From Actinomycetota bacterium (GTDB lineage: Bacteria; Actinomycetota; Actinomycetes; Acidothermales; Acidothermaceae): DNA of 30,896 nucleotides. A model generated the notes under the pieces. The model worked only from the letters and a program-made list of their open reading frames with translations, was not told where the DNA came from and made no database searches. The translations under genes were made by a program, and so were the position numbers. Of the stretch, positions 21,751-29,807 are shown piece by piece; positions within the stretch are counted from its first letter, which is position 1; each line of letters begins with the position of its first letter. Location of the stretch: NCBI GenBank assembly GCA_003134755.1, contig PLCK01000214.1, positions 255-31,150 of the forward strand, given 5' to 3'.

Positions 21751-22253
21751 GATCCGACTGCGAAGACGCGTTCGAAGCAGAGGCTCTTTGCTGACTCGAC
21801 ATAGGCACCGAATTTGGGGATCTGCCGGTATCCGGCAGCCTCGTACAGCCGGACGGCGTCGGGTTGGAGCCGACCGGTCTCGAGCCGGATGCGGGTGGCG
21901 CCCTGCTCGAGTGCATGCGATTCGAGGGCAGCGAGCACGCGGCGTCCGATGCCACGACCGCGGTGGTCGGGATGGACGTACATCCGTTTCACTTCGACGG
22001 TGTTGTCTCCAAGGTCGCGCAAAGCACCGCATCCGAGCGCGGTCGACGTGACCTGGTCGTAGGCGATGAGGAAGACCGAGATGTCAACTGCACTCGGCTT
22101 GACGCCAGGCTCGGTGTCACCGCCGTACCGCGCCCGAATCTCCCTCTGCTGCGCGTCGCGGAGGGCGACGCCGTCGACGTCGTCCCAATCACGTATTAGC
22201 AGGACGACGTCAGCCGTCACATCGTCCGTCGCGTCTGCCGTCACCCGGTCCAT
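21747..22253 (-). CDS. GNAT-family N-acetyltransferase
   Basis: A 168-residue acetyltransferase. The acetyl-CoA-binding motif is VKRMYVHPDHRGRGIGRRVL with RGRGIG, followed by ATRIRLETGRLQPDAVRLYEAAGYR, typical of GNATs acting on small molecules or amino acids. The first 40 residues are acidic and may help substrate binding. The ATG at 22253 is chosen as the first Met before the conserved fold; the open frame continues upstream without similarity. Translationally coupled to the YbaK-type gene by ATGA. Substrate unknown. Confidence 0.88.
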   Translation of the reverse strand: MDRVTADATDDVTADVVLLIRDWDDVDGVALRDAQQREIRARYGGDTEPGVKPSAVDISVFLIAYDQVTSTALGCGALRDLGDNTVEVKRMYVHPDHRGRGIGRRVLAALESHALEQGATRIRLETGRLQPDAVRLYEAAGYRQIPKFGAYVESAKSLCFERVFAVGS

Positions 22254-22307
22254 GTTAGGAGATGGGCAAGAGGGGAAGCTGCTGGTATTCGAGAGAGGAG
22301 AGCGCTG

Positions 22308-22691
22308 ATGGCACACGGCGCGACATGGACGACGGTCAACATCAGTGCGGCCGATCCGGGAGCGCTCGCCCGCTTCTATGGGCAACTCCTCGGCTGGAAG
22401 ATCGCGGTGGAGGAGCCGGAATGGGTTCTCTTGCGAGATCCCGAGGGAGGGGTCGGGCTGGCTTGCCAGTTGGAGGAGTTCTACGAGAGTCCGGTCTGGC
22501 CTGCCGGCCGCGGTGACCGGCAGATGATGATGCACCTCGAAATCCGGGTCGACGATCTCGAGGAGGGCGGGGCACATGCGAGAGCGTGCGGCGCGACGCT
22601 CGCGGAGTATCAGCCGCAGGACGACGTTCGCGTCTATCTCGACCCGGCCGGGCACCCGTTCTGTCTGTGGATCATGACGCCTAGCGACTGA
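22308..22691 (+). CDS. VOC-superfamily (glyoxalase/bleomycin-resistance-like) protein
   Basis: A 127-residue protein of two beta-alpha-beta-beta-beta modules: WTTVNISAADPGALARFYGQLLGWKI in the first and MMMHLEIRVDDLEEGGAHARACGA in the second, ending DPAGHPFCLWIM. GAGGAGA at 22294-22300 is a good ribosome-binding site before the ATG. His and Glu residues that often hold the metal in glyoxalases are only partly evident, so it could be a binding protein or an enzyme of unknown substrate. The gene is divergent from the GNAT gene and stands just before the SOS cassette, without visible link to it. Confidence 0.87.
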   Translation: MAHGATWTTVNISAADPGALARFYGQLLGWKIAVEEPEWVLLRDPEGGVGLACQLEEFYESPVWPAGRGDRQMMMHLEIRVDDLEEGGAHARACGATLAEYQPQDDVRVYLDPAGHPFCLWIMTPSD

Positions 22692-22712
22692 TCAGGGCCA
22701 GCGTTGCTTCAT

Positions 22713-22728
22713 TCGAACATATGTTCGA
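22713..22728 (+). promoter_or_regulatory. LexA (SOS) box before imuA'
   Basis: TCGAACATATGTTCGA is a perfect 16-bp palindrome matching the actinobacterial LexA consensus TCGAAC-N4-GTTCGA. It overlaps a possible -10 (GATACT, 22727-22732), which is 6 bases from the imuA' ATG. LexA binding there would block initiation directly. Confidence 0.93.
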
Positions 22729-22738
22729 TACTTGACGG

Positions 22739-23392
22739 ATGCTCCATGCCGCTGCCCTCTCACCTGATCTCCTCGAGCAACTCGGCTCGACGACGGTGCC
22801 GCAGGGATTGCTGGCTGTGCCGGCGGCGTTGGCCGGGCTCTTTCCCGAGGGGGGAATGCGCAAGGGCTCGACGATCACCGTCAGCGGGTCGTCGTCCCTC
22901 GTATTGGCGTTATTGGCGAAGGTCTCACAGCAGCAGGGCTGGTGTGCCGAAGTCGGTTCGCCGCTGATCGGTAGCGCCGCGGCAGCCGAGATCGGGGTGG
23001 TGCTCGAGCGATTCGTCCGGGTTGCCGAGCCGGGCGATCAGTGGCCGTCGGTGGTGGCCAGCCTGCTCGAGGCGTTCCAGGTCGTTGTCGTCCATCCGCC
23101 CGCCCAGGTGCGCGATGCCGACATGCGCAGGCTGACCGCGCGGGCTCGTGAGCGTTCGGCAGTTCTGCTTGTCACCAGTCCTCAGGCCGGCAGTTGGCCC
23201 GGCGCGATGGTGGGCCTCTCGGCCGTCCGCCAGCAGTGGCACGGGCTCGGGCCGGGTCATGGTTACTTGCGCGCTCGTGAAATCGAGGTTCAGGCTCTCG
23301 GTCGCGGCGCTGCCGCCATGCCGCGACGAGCCACCGTGTGGCTGCCGGCAATCGATGGAGCTATCGCAGCTGCCCGATCGAGTGCGGCTTAG
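22739..23392 (+). CDS. imuA': ImuA' mutasome protein (RecA-like, SOS-induced)
   Basis: A 217-residue protein, the first gene of the SOS mutagenesis cassette. GLFPEGGMRKGSTITVSGSSSLVLALLAKV corresponds to the region around the P-loop of RecA-like folds, but GSSSLVL lacks the Walker A GKT/S, as expected for ImuA'. Later strands VVVVHPPAQVRDADMRRL and AVLLVTSPQ fit the same fold. In mycobacteria ImuA' works with ImuB and DnaE2 in induced mutagenesis, and interacts through its C-terminus. The ATG at 22739 follows the LexA box by 10 bases. The imuB start candidates lie just after its stop (23390-23392). Confidence 0.9.
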   Translation: MLHAAALSPDLLEQLGSTTVPQGLLAVPAALAGLFPEGGMRKGSTITVSGSSSLVLALLAKVSQQQGWCAEVGSPLIGSAAAAEIGVVLERFVRVAEPGDQWPSVVASLLEAFQVVVVHPPAQVRDADMRRLTARARERSAVLLVTSPQAGSWPGAMVGLSAVRQQWHGLGPGHGYLRAREIEVQALGRGAAAMPRRATVWLPAIDGAIAAARSSAA

Positions 23393-23396
23393 TCCC

Positions 23397-23462
23397 GTGA
23401 GCGGCAGTGTGAGCGTGAGCGGCAGTGTGAGCGTCAGTGTGAGCGTGAGCGGCAGAGCAGTG
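23397..23462 (+). repeat. GTGAGC-type hexamer repeats at the imuB start
   Basis: From 23397 the sequence runs through repeated GTGAGC, GGCAGT, GTGAGC and GTCAGT units, coding alternating Val-Ser and Gly-Ser. In-frame GTG codons occur at 23397, 23409, 23415, 23427, 23439, 23445 and 23460. Several could start imuB translation. Confidence 0.75.
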
Positions 23463-25013
23463 CGCACCCTTGCGGTCTGGTGTCCCGACTGGCCGGTGAT
23501 CGCCGCCGGCGGGAGCGCGGAATTGCCTGGTGCGGTGCTGCATGCCAACCGCGTGCAGGTGTGTTCGGCGGCTGCCCGGCTCGAAGGCGTACGTCGGGGG
23601 CAGCGCCGCCGCGATGCCCAGTCGCGATGCCCTGAGCTGACGGTTTATGAGCACGACCCGAATCGTGACGCCCGCTTGTTCGAGCCGGTCGCAGCAGCGG
23701 TAGAGACAGTGGTTCCGGGGATCGAGATCGTGCGGCCTGGGCTGCTTGTCGTTGCCGCCCGCGGCGCGGCTCGTTACTACCAGGGCGAACTGCCGTTGCT
23801 CGCCACGATCGCGACCGCTGTCATCGACGCGACCGGGTACGACGTCCAACTCGGTATTGCCGACGGCATCTTCGCTGCTATCCAGGCGGCCTATGCAGCA
23901 CAGATCGTGCCGGCAGGTGAAGCAGCAACTTTTCTGGCGGCCTTGCCGGTCAGGGTTCTCGACCGCCCCGAGCTTGCCGACCTGCTGGGCCGGCTCGGCG
24001 TCCGCACGCTCGGTGGGTTCGCCGCGCTGCCGCGCCCCGATGTGCTGGCCAGGTTCGGTCCCGACGGCGCCTATGTGCACGATCTGGCTCACGGTCTCGA
24101 GGTACGGCCGCCGACGGCTCGTGACGTACCACCTGAACTCGCCGTCGAGATGACTCTCGATCCACCGGTCGGCCGCGTCGATACCGCAACGTTCGTGGCC
24201 AAGACACTCGCCGAACAGCTACACGAAAGGCTGGCGGCGCGCGGTCTTGCCTGCATCAGGATCAGCATCGAAGCGTGCACCGAAAACGGTGAGCAGTTGT
24301 CGCGCAGCTGGCGTCACGGCAGCGTCTCGACTACCGGGTTCACCGCGACTGCCATTGCCGATCGCACTCGCTGGCAGCTCGACGGCTGGCTGTCGGGCAC
24401 CATCCGATCTCCTGACGGCCGGCCTTCCTCCGGCATGGCGTTCTTGCGGTTGGTGCCCGACGAAGTCATTCATGACGATGGTCGTCAACTCGCGTTGTGG
24501 GGAGCCGAATCGGTCACCGGTCCAGGCGGTGACCTCGAGCAGATCGACCGTGCGCTTGCGAGGGTGCAGGGCCTGCTCGGTCCCGACGCGGTGGTCACTG
24601 CCGTCGTCGGTGGCGGCCGCGATGTCGGTGAGCAGGTCAGGTTGGTGTCGTGGGGTGAGTCGCGCGAAGTGCTGCCTGCCGATGCGTGCCCATGGCCAGG
24701 CCGGTTGCCGACCCCATCACCGGCCACCGTGCTCAGCTCGCCACGCCAGGCCGTCGTCACCGATGCACAGGGCACCCCGGTAACCGTCACCGGTCGATGC
24801 GCGGTCACCGCGTCTTTGAGCTTCCTGCGCATCGGACAGCAGCCATCTGTCGCCATTGCCGGTTGGGCCGGCCCATGGCCCCTCGACGTCCGGTGGTGGG
24901 ACCGGCTGACCGCCCGGCGGCGGGCGCGTTTCCAGGTCACCACGGCCGACGGCGCCGGGTTGCTGCTGATGTGCGAGAACGGCCTCTGGTGTGTCGAGGC
25001 TGTCTATGACTAG
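23397..25013 (+). CDS. imuB: ImuB, catalytically inactive Y-family polymerase homologue
   Basis: About 538 residues from the first GTG after the imuA' stop. Six more in-frame GTGs follow in a repeat, and conserved sequence begins only at RTLAVWCPDWPV (about residue 23). Y-family polymerases have catalytic acids in the matching region; ImuB has WCPDWP instead and lacks the SxDE site, so it is an adaptor. The middle has the fingers/palm (RCPELTVYEHDPNRD, VEIVRPGLL-like) and HhH region (LLGRLGVRTLGGFAALP). RQLALWG near residue 364 fits the beta-clamp-binding motif known in ImuB (QLPLWG in M. tuberculosis). It bridges DnaE2 and ImuA' to the clamp. dnaE2 starts 28 bases downstream. Confidence 0.9.
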   Translation: MSGSVSVSGSVSVSVSVSGRAVRTLAVWCPDWPVIAAGGSAELPGAVLHANRVQVCSAAARLEGVRRGQRRRDAQSRCPELTVYEHDPNRDARLFEPVAAAVETVVPGIEIVRPGLLVVAARGAARYYQGELPLLATIATAVIDATGYDVQLGIADGIFAAIQAAYAAQIVPAGEAATFLAALPVRVLDRPELADLLGRLGVRTLGGFAALPRPDVLARFGPDGAYVHDLAHGLEVRPPTARDVPPELAVEMTLDPPVGRVDTATFVAKTLAEQLHERLAARGLACIRISIEACTENGEQLSRSWRHGSVSTTGFTATAIADRTRWQLDGWLSGTIRSPDGRPSSGMAFLRLVPDEVIHDDGRQLALWGAESVTGPGGDLEQIDRALARVQGLLGPDAVVTAVVGGGRDVGEQVRLVSWGESREVLPADACPWPGRLPTPSPATVLSSPRQAVVTDAQGTPVTVTGRCAVTASLSFLRIGQQPSVAIAGWAGPWPLDVRWWDRLTARRRARFQVTTADGAGLLLMCENGLWCVEAVYD

Positions 25014-25041
25014 CAGTCTGACTAGTGGGCGATGAGCGGTC

Positions 25042-28000
25042 ATGGGTTTCAACAATCCCGACATTCCGTGGCGTGAGCTCGAACGGCAGCTCGCAGGCCG
25101 GCCCAAGCCTGCAAGCTCGCCGGGGTACAAGCCGGTCGACGGCGACGGCGGCGACAGTCCTGCCTGGTCGCGCAAGCGGCCGCACTATGAACCGGAACAG
25201 TTACCACCACCGTCGAATGATCGGGTGCCCTATGCCGAGCTGCACTGCCATTCGAACTTCAGTTTTCTCGACGGCGCCAGCGAACCCGAGGAGCTTGCCG
25301 AAGAAGCTGCCCGACTCGGGCTCGAGGCGCTCGCGATCACCGATCATGACGGGTTCTACGGTGTGGTCCGCTTCGCCGAGGCGGCCGGTGAACTCGGGGT
25401 GCGCACGGTGTTCGGGGCCGAACTCAGTCTTGGCCTGCGCACGCCGCAAAACGGTATCCCCGATCCCGAGGGCAGCCATCTGCTCGTGCTTGCCCGCGAT
25501 CCCGAGGGATACCGCCGGCTCTCGATGGCCATTAGTGCCGCGCAACTCGCGGGCAAGGAGAAGGGCCGGCCGATCTATGACATCGACGAACTCGCGAGTG
25601 CGCACGACGGCCACTGGCTGATCCTCACCGGCTGCCGCAAGGGCGCGGTACCAAGAAGCCTTGCTCTGCAAGGACTTTCCGCGGCTGAAGGCGAACTCGA
25701 TCGGCTCGTCGAGATGTTCGGGCTCGACAACGTGCTTGTCGAACTGACAGATCATGGCAACCCGCTCGATTCGACCCGCAACGATGCGCTCTTCGAATTG
25801 GCCGGACGCCGACAGCTTGGTGTCGTCGCCACCAGCAATGCCCACTACGCCACACCCGACAGGGGCCGGCTCGCCGCAGCCATGGCCGCGGTCCGTGGCC
25901 GTCGTGGTCTTGACGACATCGATGGCTGGCTGCCGGCCGCAGGCGCCGCACATCTGCGCTCAGGTTCCGAGATGACGCAACGATTCGCCCGCTATCCGGG
26001 TGCTGTCGAACGGGCCGCCGAGATCGGCCGCGCCTGTGCATTCGACCTGAAACTCGTAGCCCCTCGACTACCCGATTTCCCTGTCCCAGCAGGGCATTCC
26101 GAGATGAGCTACCTGCGTGAGCTGACGATGAAAGGTGCGTTGGCGAAGTATGGACCTCCGGGTGCCGAACGACAGCTTGGCGCCTACCTGCAGATCGAAC
26201 ACGAGCTCGCGGTCATCGAAGCGCTCAACTTCCCCGGCTATTTCCTCATCGTGTGGGAGATCGTCGAGTTCTGCCGGCACAACGAGATCCTGTGCCAGGG
26301 TCGCGGATCCGCCGCCAACTCTGCTGTGTGTTTCGCCATCGGTATCACCAAAGCCGACCCGATCTATTTCAACCTGCTGTTCGAGCGGTTCCTAGCCCCT
26401 GAACGCGACGGCCCGCCCGACATCGATCTCGACATCGAGAGCGGACGCCGCGAAGAGGTCATCCAATACGTCTACAAGCGCTATGGCCGCACGAACACGG
26501 CGCAGGTGGCCAACGTCATCAGCTACCGGCCGAAGTCGGCGGTGCGCGACATGGCCAAGGCGCTCGGGTACTCGACGGGACAGCAGGATGCCTGGTCGAA
26601 ACAGATCGACAGCTGGGGTTCAGTGGGGGTCAACCAGAGCGGCGGAGCCTCGAACGGAACGGGTTCGGGCACCGATCACGACATCCCCGCCGATGTTGTC
26701 GAATTGGCCGAGCAAGTGTTGCGCTTCCCACGTCATCTCGGCATCCACTCAGGCGGCATGGTCATCTGCGACCGCCCGGTCACCGAGGTGTGCCCCGTCG
26801 AATGGGGGCGCATGGAAAATCGCACAGTTTTGCAGTGGGACAAGGACGATTGCGCCCGTACCGGGTTGGTGAAGTTCGACCTGCTCGGCCTTGGCATGTT
26901 GTCGGCACTGCATGGCGCGTTCGATCTGCTGCGCAAGCACTACGACCTCGACCTGCAACTCGACACGATTCCGCCGGAAGACCCGAAGGTCTACGACATG
27001 CTGTGCGCCGCCGATTCGGTCGGTGTTTTTCAGGTCGAGAGTCGTGCACAGATGGCCACCTTGCCCCGGTTGAAGCCACGACACTTCTACGATCTGGTCA
27101 CCGAAGTCGCAATCATCAGACCCGGACCCATCCAGGGCGGGTCCGTGCACCCGTTCATCCGGCGGCGCAACGGCCTCGAAGAGGCCACGTATGCCCATCC
27201 GTTGTTGAAGAAATCGCTCGAGCGCACCTACGGTGTTCCGCTCTTCCAGGAGCAGGTGATGCAAATGGCGATCGACGTCGCCGGCCTCACGGCGTCCGAG
27301 TCTGATCAGTTGCGGCAGGCGATGAGCTCGAAGCGTTCGACGCAACGGATGGAGCGACTGCGTGACAAGCTCTACAGCGGGATGGCCGAGCGGGGAATCA
27401 CCGGTGCGGTCGCCGACGAGGTCTACGAAAAGCTGACGGCGTTCGCGCATTTCGGTTTCCCCGAGAGTCACTCGATCAGCTTTGCCTACCTGGTCTACGC
27501 GAGCTCGTGGCTGAAGCTGCACTATCCAGCGGCGTTTTGTGCGGCACTGCTCAATGCGCAGCCGATGGGGTTCTATTCGCCCCAGTCCCTAGTGGCCGAT
27601 GCCCGTCGTCACGGCGTCGAGGTTCGGCGTCCCGATATCAATGTCAGTGACGCGCTGGCCGGCCTTGAGCCCACCTCATCGGGGGAGCGGGCGGTGCGGC
27701 TCGGGCTTTCTTCGGTGCGCACCATCGGTGAACCGCTGGCCGAGCGCATCGCAGCCGGTCGTCCCTACGCGACCATGGCCGATCTGGTGCACCGGATCGG
27801 CCTGGCCGCCGCCCAGGTCGAGGCATTGGCGACAGCGGGGGCTTTCGACTGCTTCGGATTGAGTCGTCGAGAGGCATTGTGGGCCGCCGGTGCCGCTGCC
27901 CAGGCAGTTCCCGGCCGGCTTGAGGGAACGGTGCTAGGGGCGCAGGCTCCCCAACTTCCGTTGATGAGCGATGTCGAGGTCACGGTGGCCGACCTGTGGG

Positions 28001-28377
28001 CGACGTCCGTCACGACCGAGGGCTATCCGACCCGCCATGTGCGTGACCGCCTCGACGACCTTGGCGCCCTCAGCGCCGGCATGTTGCGAACAGCAGAAGC
28101 AGGACGCCGCGTGCTGGTCGGGGGAGTCGTGACGCACTGGCAACGGCCGGCGACTGCAGGAGGGACGACATTTCTGAACCTCGAAGACGAGACCGGCATG
28201 GTCAACGTGATCTGTTCGCGCGGCGTCTGGACCCACTACCGCCGGATAGCCAGGACCGCGGCCGCGCTGTTGGTGTGGGGTCGCCTCGAGCGCGAACAGG
28301 GGGTCGTCAATGTGATCGCCGAGCGGCTCGACCGGTTGCCCATGACGATGCGGAAGACATCCCGCGACTTCCGGTGA
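25042..28377 (+). CDS. dnaE2: Error-prone DNA polymerase DnaE2 (ImuC)
   Basis: A 1111-residue C-family polymerase alpha subunit for damage-induced mutagenesis. After a Pro-rich N-terminus the PHP domain starts at AELHCHSNFSFLDGAS (about 65-80). The palm carries ILCQGRGSAANSAVCF and the catalytic PDIDLDIE (D460 and D462). FGFPESHSISFAYLVYASSWLK is typical of DnaE. A helix-hairpin-helix (VRTIGEPLAERIAAG) and an OB domain (VLVGGVVTHWQRP then FLNLEDETGMVNV) follow, with an early end consistent with DnaE2 rather than DnaE1. A Gly/Ser/Asn-rich insert at about 525-550 is unusual. The ATG at 25042 is chosen; no strong ribosome-binding site is seen. Part of the LexA-controlled operon. Confidence 0.95.
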   Translation: MGFNNPDIPWRELERQLAGRPKPASSPGYKPVDGDGGDSPAWSRKRPHYEPEQLPPPSNDRVPYAELHCHSNFSFLDGASEPEELAEEAARLGLEALAITDHDGFYGVVRFAEAAGELGVRTVFGAELSLGLRTPQNGIPDPEGSHLLVLARDPEGYRRLSMAISAAQLAGKEKGRPIYDIDELASAHDGHWLILTGCRKGAVPRSLALQGLSAAEGELDRLVEMFGLDNVLVELTDHGNPLDSTRNDALFELAGRRQLGVVATSNAHYATPDRGRLAAAMAAVRGRRGLDDIDGWLPAAGAAHLRSGSEMTQRFARYPGAVERAAEIGRACAFDLKLVAPRLPDFPVPAGHSEMSYLRELTMKGALAKYGPPGAERQLGAYLQIEHELAVIEALNFPGYFLIVWEIVEFCRHNEILCQGRGSAANSAVCFAIGITKADPIYFNLLFERFLAPERDGPPDIDLDIESGRREEVIQYVYKRYGRTNTAQVANVISYRPKSAVRDMAKALGYSTGQQDAWSKQIDSWGSVGVNQSGGASNGTGSGTDHDIPADVVELAEQVLRFPRHLGIHSGGMVICDRPVTEVCPVEWGRMENRTVLQWDKDDCARTGLVKFDLLGLGMLSALHGAFDLLRKHYDLDLQLDTIPPEDPKVYDMLCAADSVGVFQVESRAQMATLPRLKPRHFYDLVTEVAIIRPGPIQGGSVHPFIRRRNGLEEATYAHPLLKKSLERTYGVPLFQEQVMQMAIDVAGLTASESDQLRQAMSSKRSTQRMERLRDKLYSGMAERGITGAVADEVYEKLTAFAHFGFPESHSISFAYLVYASSWLKLHYPAAFCAALLNAQPMGFYSPQSLVADARRHGVEVRRPDINVSDALAGLEPTSSGERAVRLGLSSVRTIGEPLAERIAAGRPYATMADLVHRIGLAAAQVEALATAGAFDCFGLSRREALWAAGAAAQAVPGRLEGTVLGAQAPQLPLMSDVEVTVADLWATSVTTEGYPTRHVRDRLDDLGALSAGMLRTAEAGRRVLVGGVVTHWQRPATAGGTTFLNLEDETGMVNVICSRGVWTHYRRIARTAAALLVWGRLEREQGVVNVIAERLDRLPMTMRKTSRDFR

Positions 28378-28421
28378 GGAGTGCTTGACGAAGTGTGGAA
28401 GGCGGCCTAGAGTTGAGTTAT

Positions 28422-28437
28422 TCGAACGTATGTTCGA
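28422..28437 (+). promoter_or_regulatory. Second LexA (SOS) box, before the HEPN gene
   Basis: TCGAACGTATGTTCGA has both perfect consensus half-sites and is 44 bases after the dnaE2 stop. TTGAGT (28413-28418) could be a -35 with the -10 falling over the box end (around 28436-28441). It implies a separate SOS promoter for the downstream genes. Confidence 0.9.
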
Positions 28438-28439
28438 AT

Positions 28440-28479
28440 AAGCAGTGAGGTTCAACAAGCAGTGAGGTTCAACAAGCAG
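28440..28479. repeat. 17-bp tandem repeat (2.35 copies) beside the LexA box
   Basis: AAGCAGTGAGGTTCAAC occurs exactly twice (28440-28456 and 28457-28473), followed by AAGCAG (28474-28479). It sits in the predicted 5' UTR of the SOS-controlled HEPN transcript. Confidence 0.9.
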
Positions 28480-28491
28480 GGGGCGCTGCCA

Positions 28492-28584
28492 ATGCTCGGG
28501 CCATGGTCCTCGACCCGCCGTGGCCCGGGCACCGGCAGCAGCTTGTGGAACGGGCAGCTGTTCAGAAGGGTGGCGTCACCGTGA
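28492..28584 (+). CDS. Possible 30-residue upstream reading frame coupled to the HEPN gene
   Basis: ATG at 28492, 8 bases after an AGGGGG ribosome-binding-like sequence (28478-28483), opens a 30-codon frame (MLGPWSSTRRGPGTGSSL...). Its TGA overlaps the GTG start of the HEPN gene (GTGA, 28581-28584). Signal and spacing fit translational coupling. The peptide resembles nothing I know and may be chance in GC-rich DNA. Confidence 0.35.
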   Translation: MLGPWSSTRRGPGTGSSLWNGQLFRRVASP

Positions 28585-29009
28585 CGAGAAACCTTTCGCC
28601 GGCCTTGAGCTTGCTGGCATCGGCGAGGCAGGGGCTACACGAGGCGGCGATCAGTTCACGGGCGTCCGAGCGTTACGCCGCAGCCCATCTGGCCGCGCTC
28701 CGGTGTGCGGCGGCAGTCCTCGCCGCGAGGGCCCGGCCGGAGGTTCCCGGGTCGCGCCGGGTTCGGCGCTCGCGCAATGCCTGGGTGCTGCTGACCGAGG
28801 TGGCTCCCGAGTTGGCCGAGTGGGCAGCCTTCTTTGCCGCCGGCGCCGCCAAGCGAGCTGCCGCCGAGGCCGGGCTCGACGGCTCGCTGACCGCTCGCGA
28901 GGCCGACGATCTGCTGCGCGACGCCGAGATGTTCCTCGCCCTCGTCGAGACCACGATCGGCCTTTCGCACCAGGCCGCCCTTCCGATGGAGGCGGCGCGG
29001 GCCAGCTAG
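28581..29009 (+). CDS. SAV_6107-family HEPN-domain protein, SOS-controlled
   Basis: A 142-residue, mostly helical protein. The GTG at 28581 is chosen because AGAAGGG lies 10 bases before it and it overlaps the short upstream frame; ATG 28503 would add 26 residues without similarity. The family pattern is strong: SERYAAAHLAALRCAAAVLAARARP, NAWVLLTEVAPELAEWAAFFAAGAAKRAAAEAG, and TAREADDLLRDAEMFLALVE. RYAAAH formally fits the RX4-6H RNase motif of HEPN proteins, though it lies in the early helix and may be structural. The LexA box 144 bases upstream and position after dnaE2 suggest a role in the DNA-damage response. Function is not established. Confidence 0.82.
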   Translation: MTRNLSPALSLLASARQGLHEAAISSRASERYAAAHLAALRCAAAVLAARARPEVPGSRRVRRSRNAWVLLTEVAPELAEWAAFFAAGAAKRAAAEAGLDGSLTAREADDLLRDAEMFLALVETTIGLSHQAALPMEAARAS

Positions 29010-29051
29010 CATCAGGGATCCTTGGCCGCCTAGAGCAGGAGTGCCGGATCG

Positions 29052-29807
29052 ATGGCCGACCGTCTGCGCACGCGCGGTTCGGTACGCACGGCTGTGGTGT
29101 GGCGCGGCGTCCGCTCGATCCTCGCCGAATTGGCGAGCGAGACCGGGCGCGAGCAGCTTGACGTTCTCGACGCAGGAGGCGGCACTGGCGGCTTTTCGGT
29201 GCCGCTGGCCGAGCTCGGCCATCGAGTCACCGTTGTCGATGCGAGTCCCGACTCCCTGGCCGCACTTGAGCGCCGGGCCGCGGATGCGGGAGTCACCGAA
29301 CGCGTGCGCAGCGTCCAAGGTGATGCAGCGAGCCTGCTCGATGTCGTCACCGGTTCGTCTTTCGATCTTGTTCTCCTGCACAGCGTTCTCGAGGTCGTCG
29401 ACGATCCAGCGGCCGCGCTCGCCGGGGTGAGTGCGACGTTGCGGCCCCGTGGTGCCGTCAGTGTTGTCGCCGCCAACCGGCTCGCGGCGGTGCTGCACCG
29501 TGCCGCCAGCGGCAGGTTCGACGAGGCGCTGCATGCCCTTCGCGATCCGCACGGCCGCTATTCGCCGACCGATCCGGCACCCCGGCGGTTCGTGCTATCC
29601 GAACTTGAGGCCCTGCTTGCGGCTGCCGACCTCGCGACCGTCACCGCTCACGGCTCACGGGTTTTCGCTGACCTGGTTCCCGGCGGATCCCTCGATGCTG
29701 ACCCGAGTGCGGTCGAGGCGCTGGTCGCCCTGGAGATCGAAGCATCCGAGGTGCCAGCGTTTCGCGACGTTGCGACTCAGCTGCACGTAATTGCACGTCG
29801 GCGCTGA
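29052..29807 (+). CDS. Class I SAM-dependent methyltransferase
   Basis: A 251-residue Rossmann-fold methyltransferase. Motif I is VLDAGGGTGGFSVPLA (about 37-52), then TVVDASPDSLAAL with the acidic ribose-binding residue, VQGDAASL, and LVLLHSVLEVVDDPAAAL (motif IV region). The N-terminal 35 residues (ADRLRTRGSVRTAVVWRGVRS) are basic. AGGAG (29037-29041) lies 10 bases before the ATG. A TAGCAT at 29007-29012 might be an internal promoter. The gene follows the HEPN gene by 42 bases and may share its SOS transcript. The substrate is unknown; similar genes sit beside SAV_6107-type genes in other actinobacteria. Confidence 0.87.
   Translation: MADRLRTRGSVRTAVVWRGVRSILAELASETGREQLDVLDAGGGTGGFSVPLAELGHRVTVVDASPDSLAALERRAADAGVTERVRSVQGDAASLLDVVTGSSFDLVLLHSVLEVVDDPAAALAGVSATLRPRGAVSVVAANRLAAVLHRAASGRFDEALHALRDPHGRYSPTDPAPRRFVLSELEALLAAADLATVTAHGSRVFADLVPGGSLDADPSAVEALVALEIEASEVPAFRDVATQLHVIARRR

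Noticed and set aside
23148..23396. ImuB starting inside imuA' (the frame is open back to 23148)
   Set aside because: That segment overlaps conserved imuA' sequence in another frame and does not resemble ImuB, whose similarity begins near 23460.
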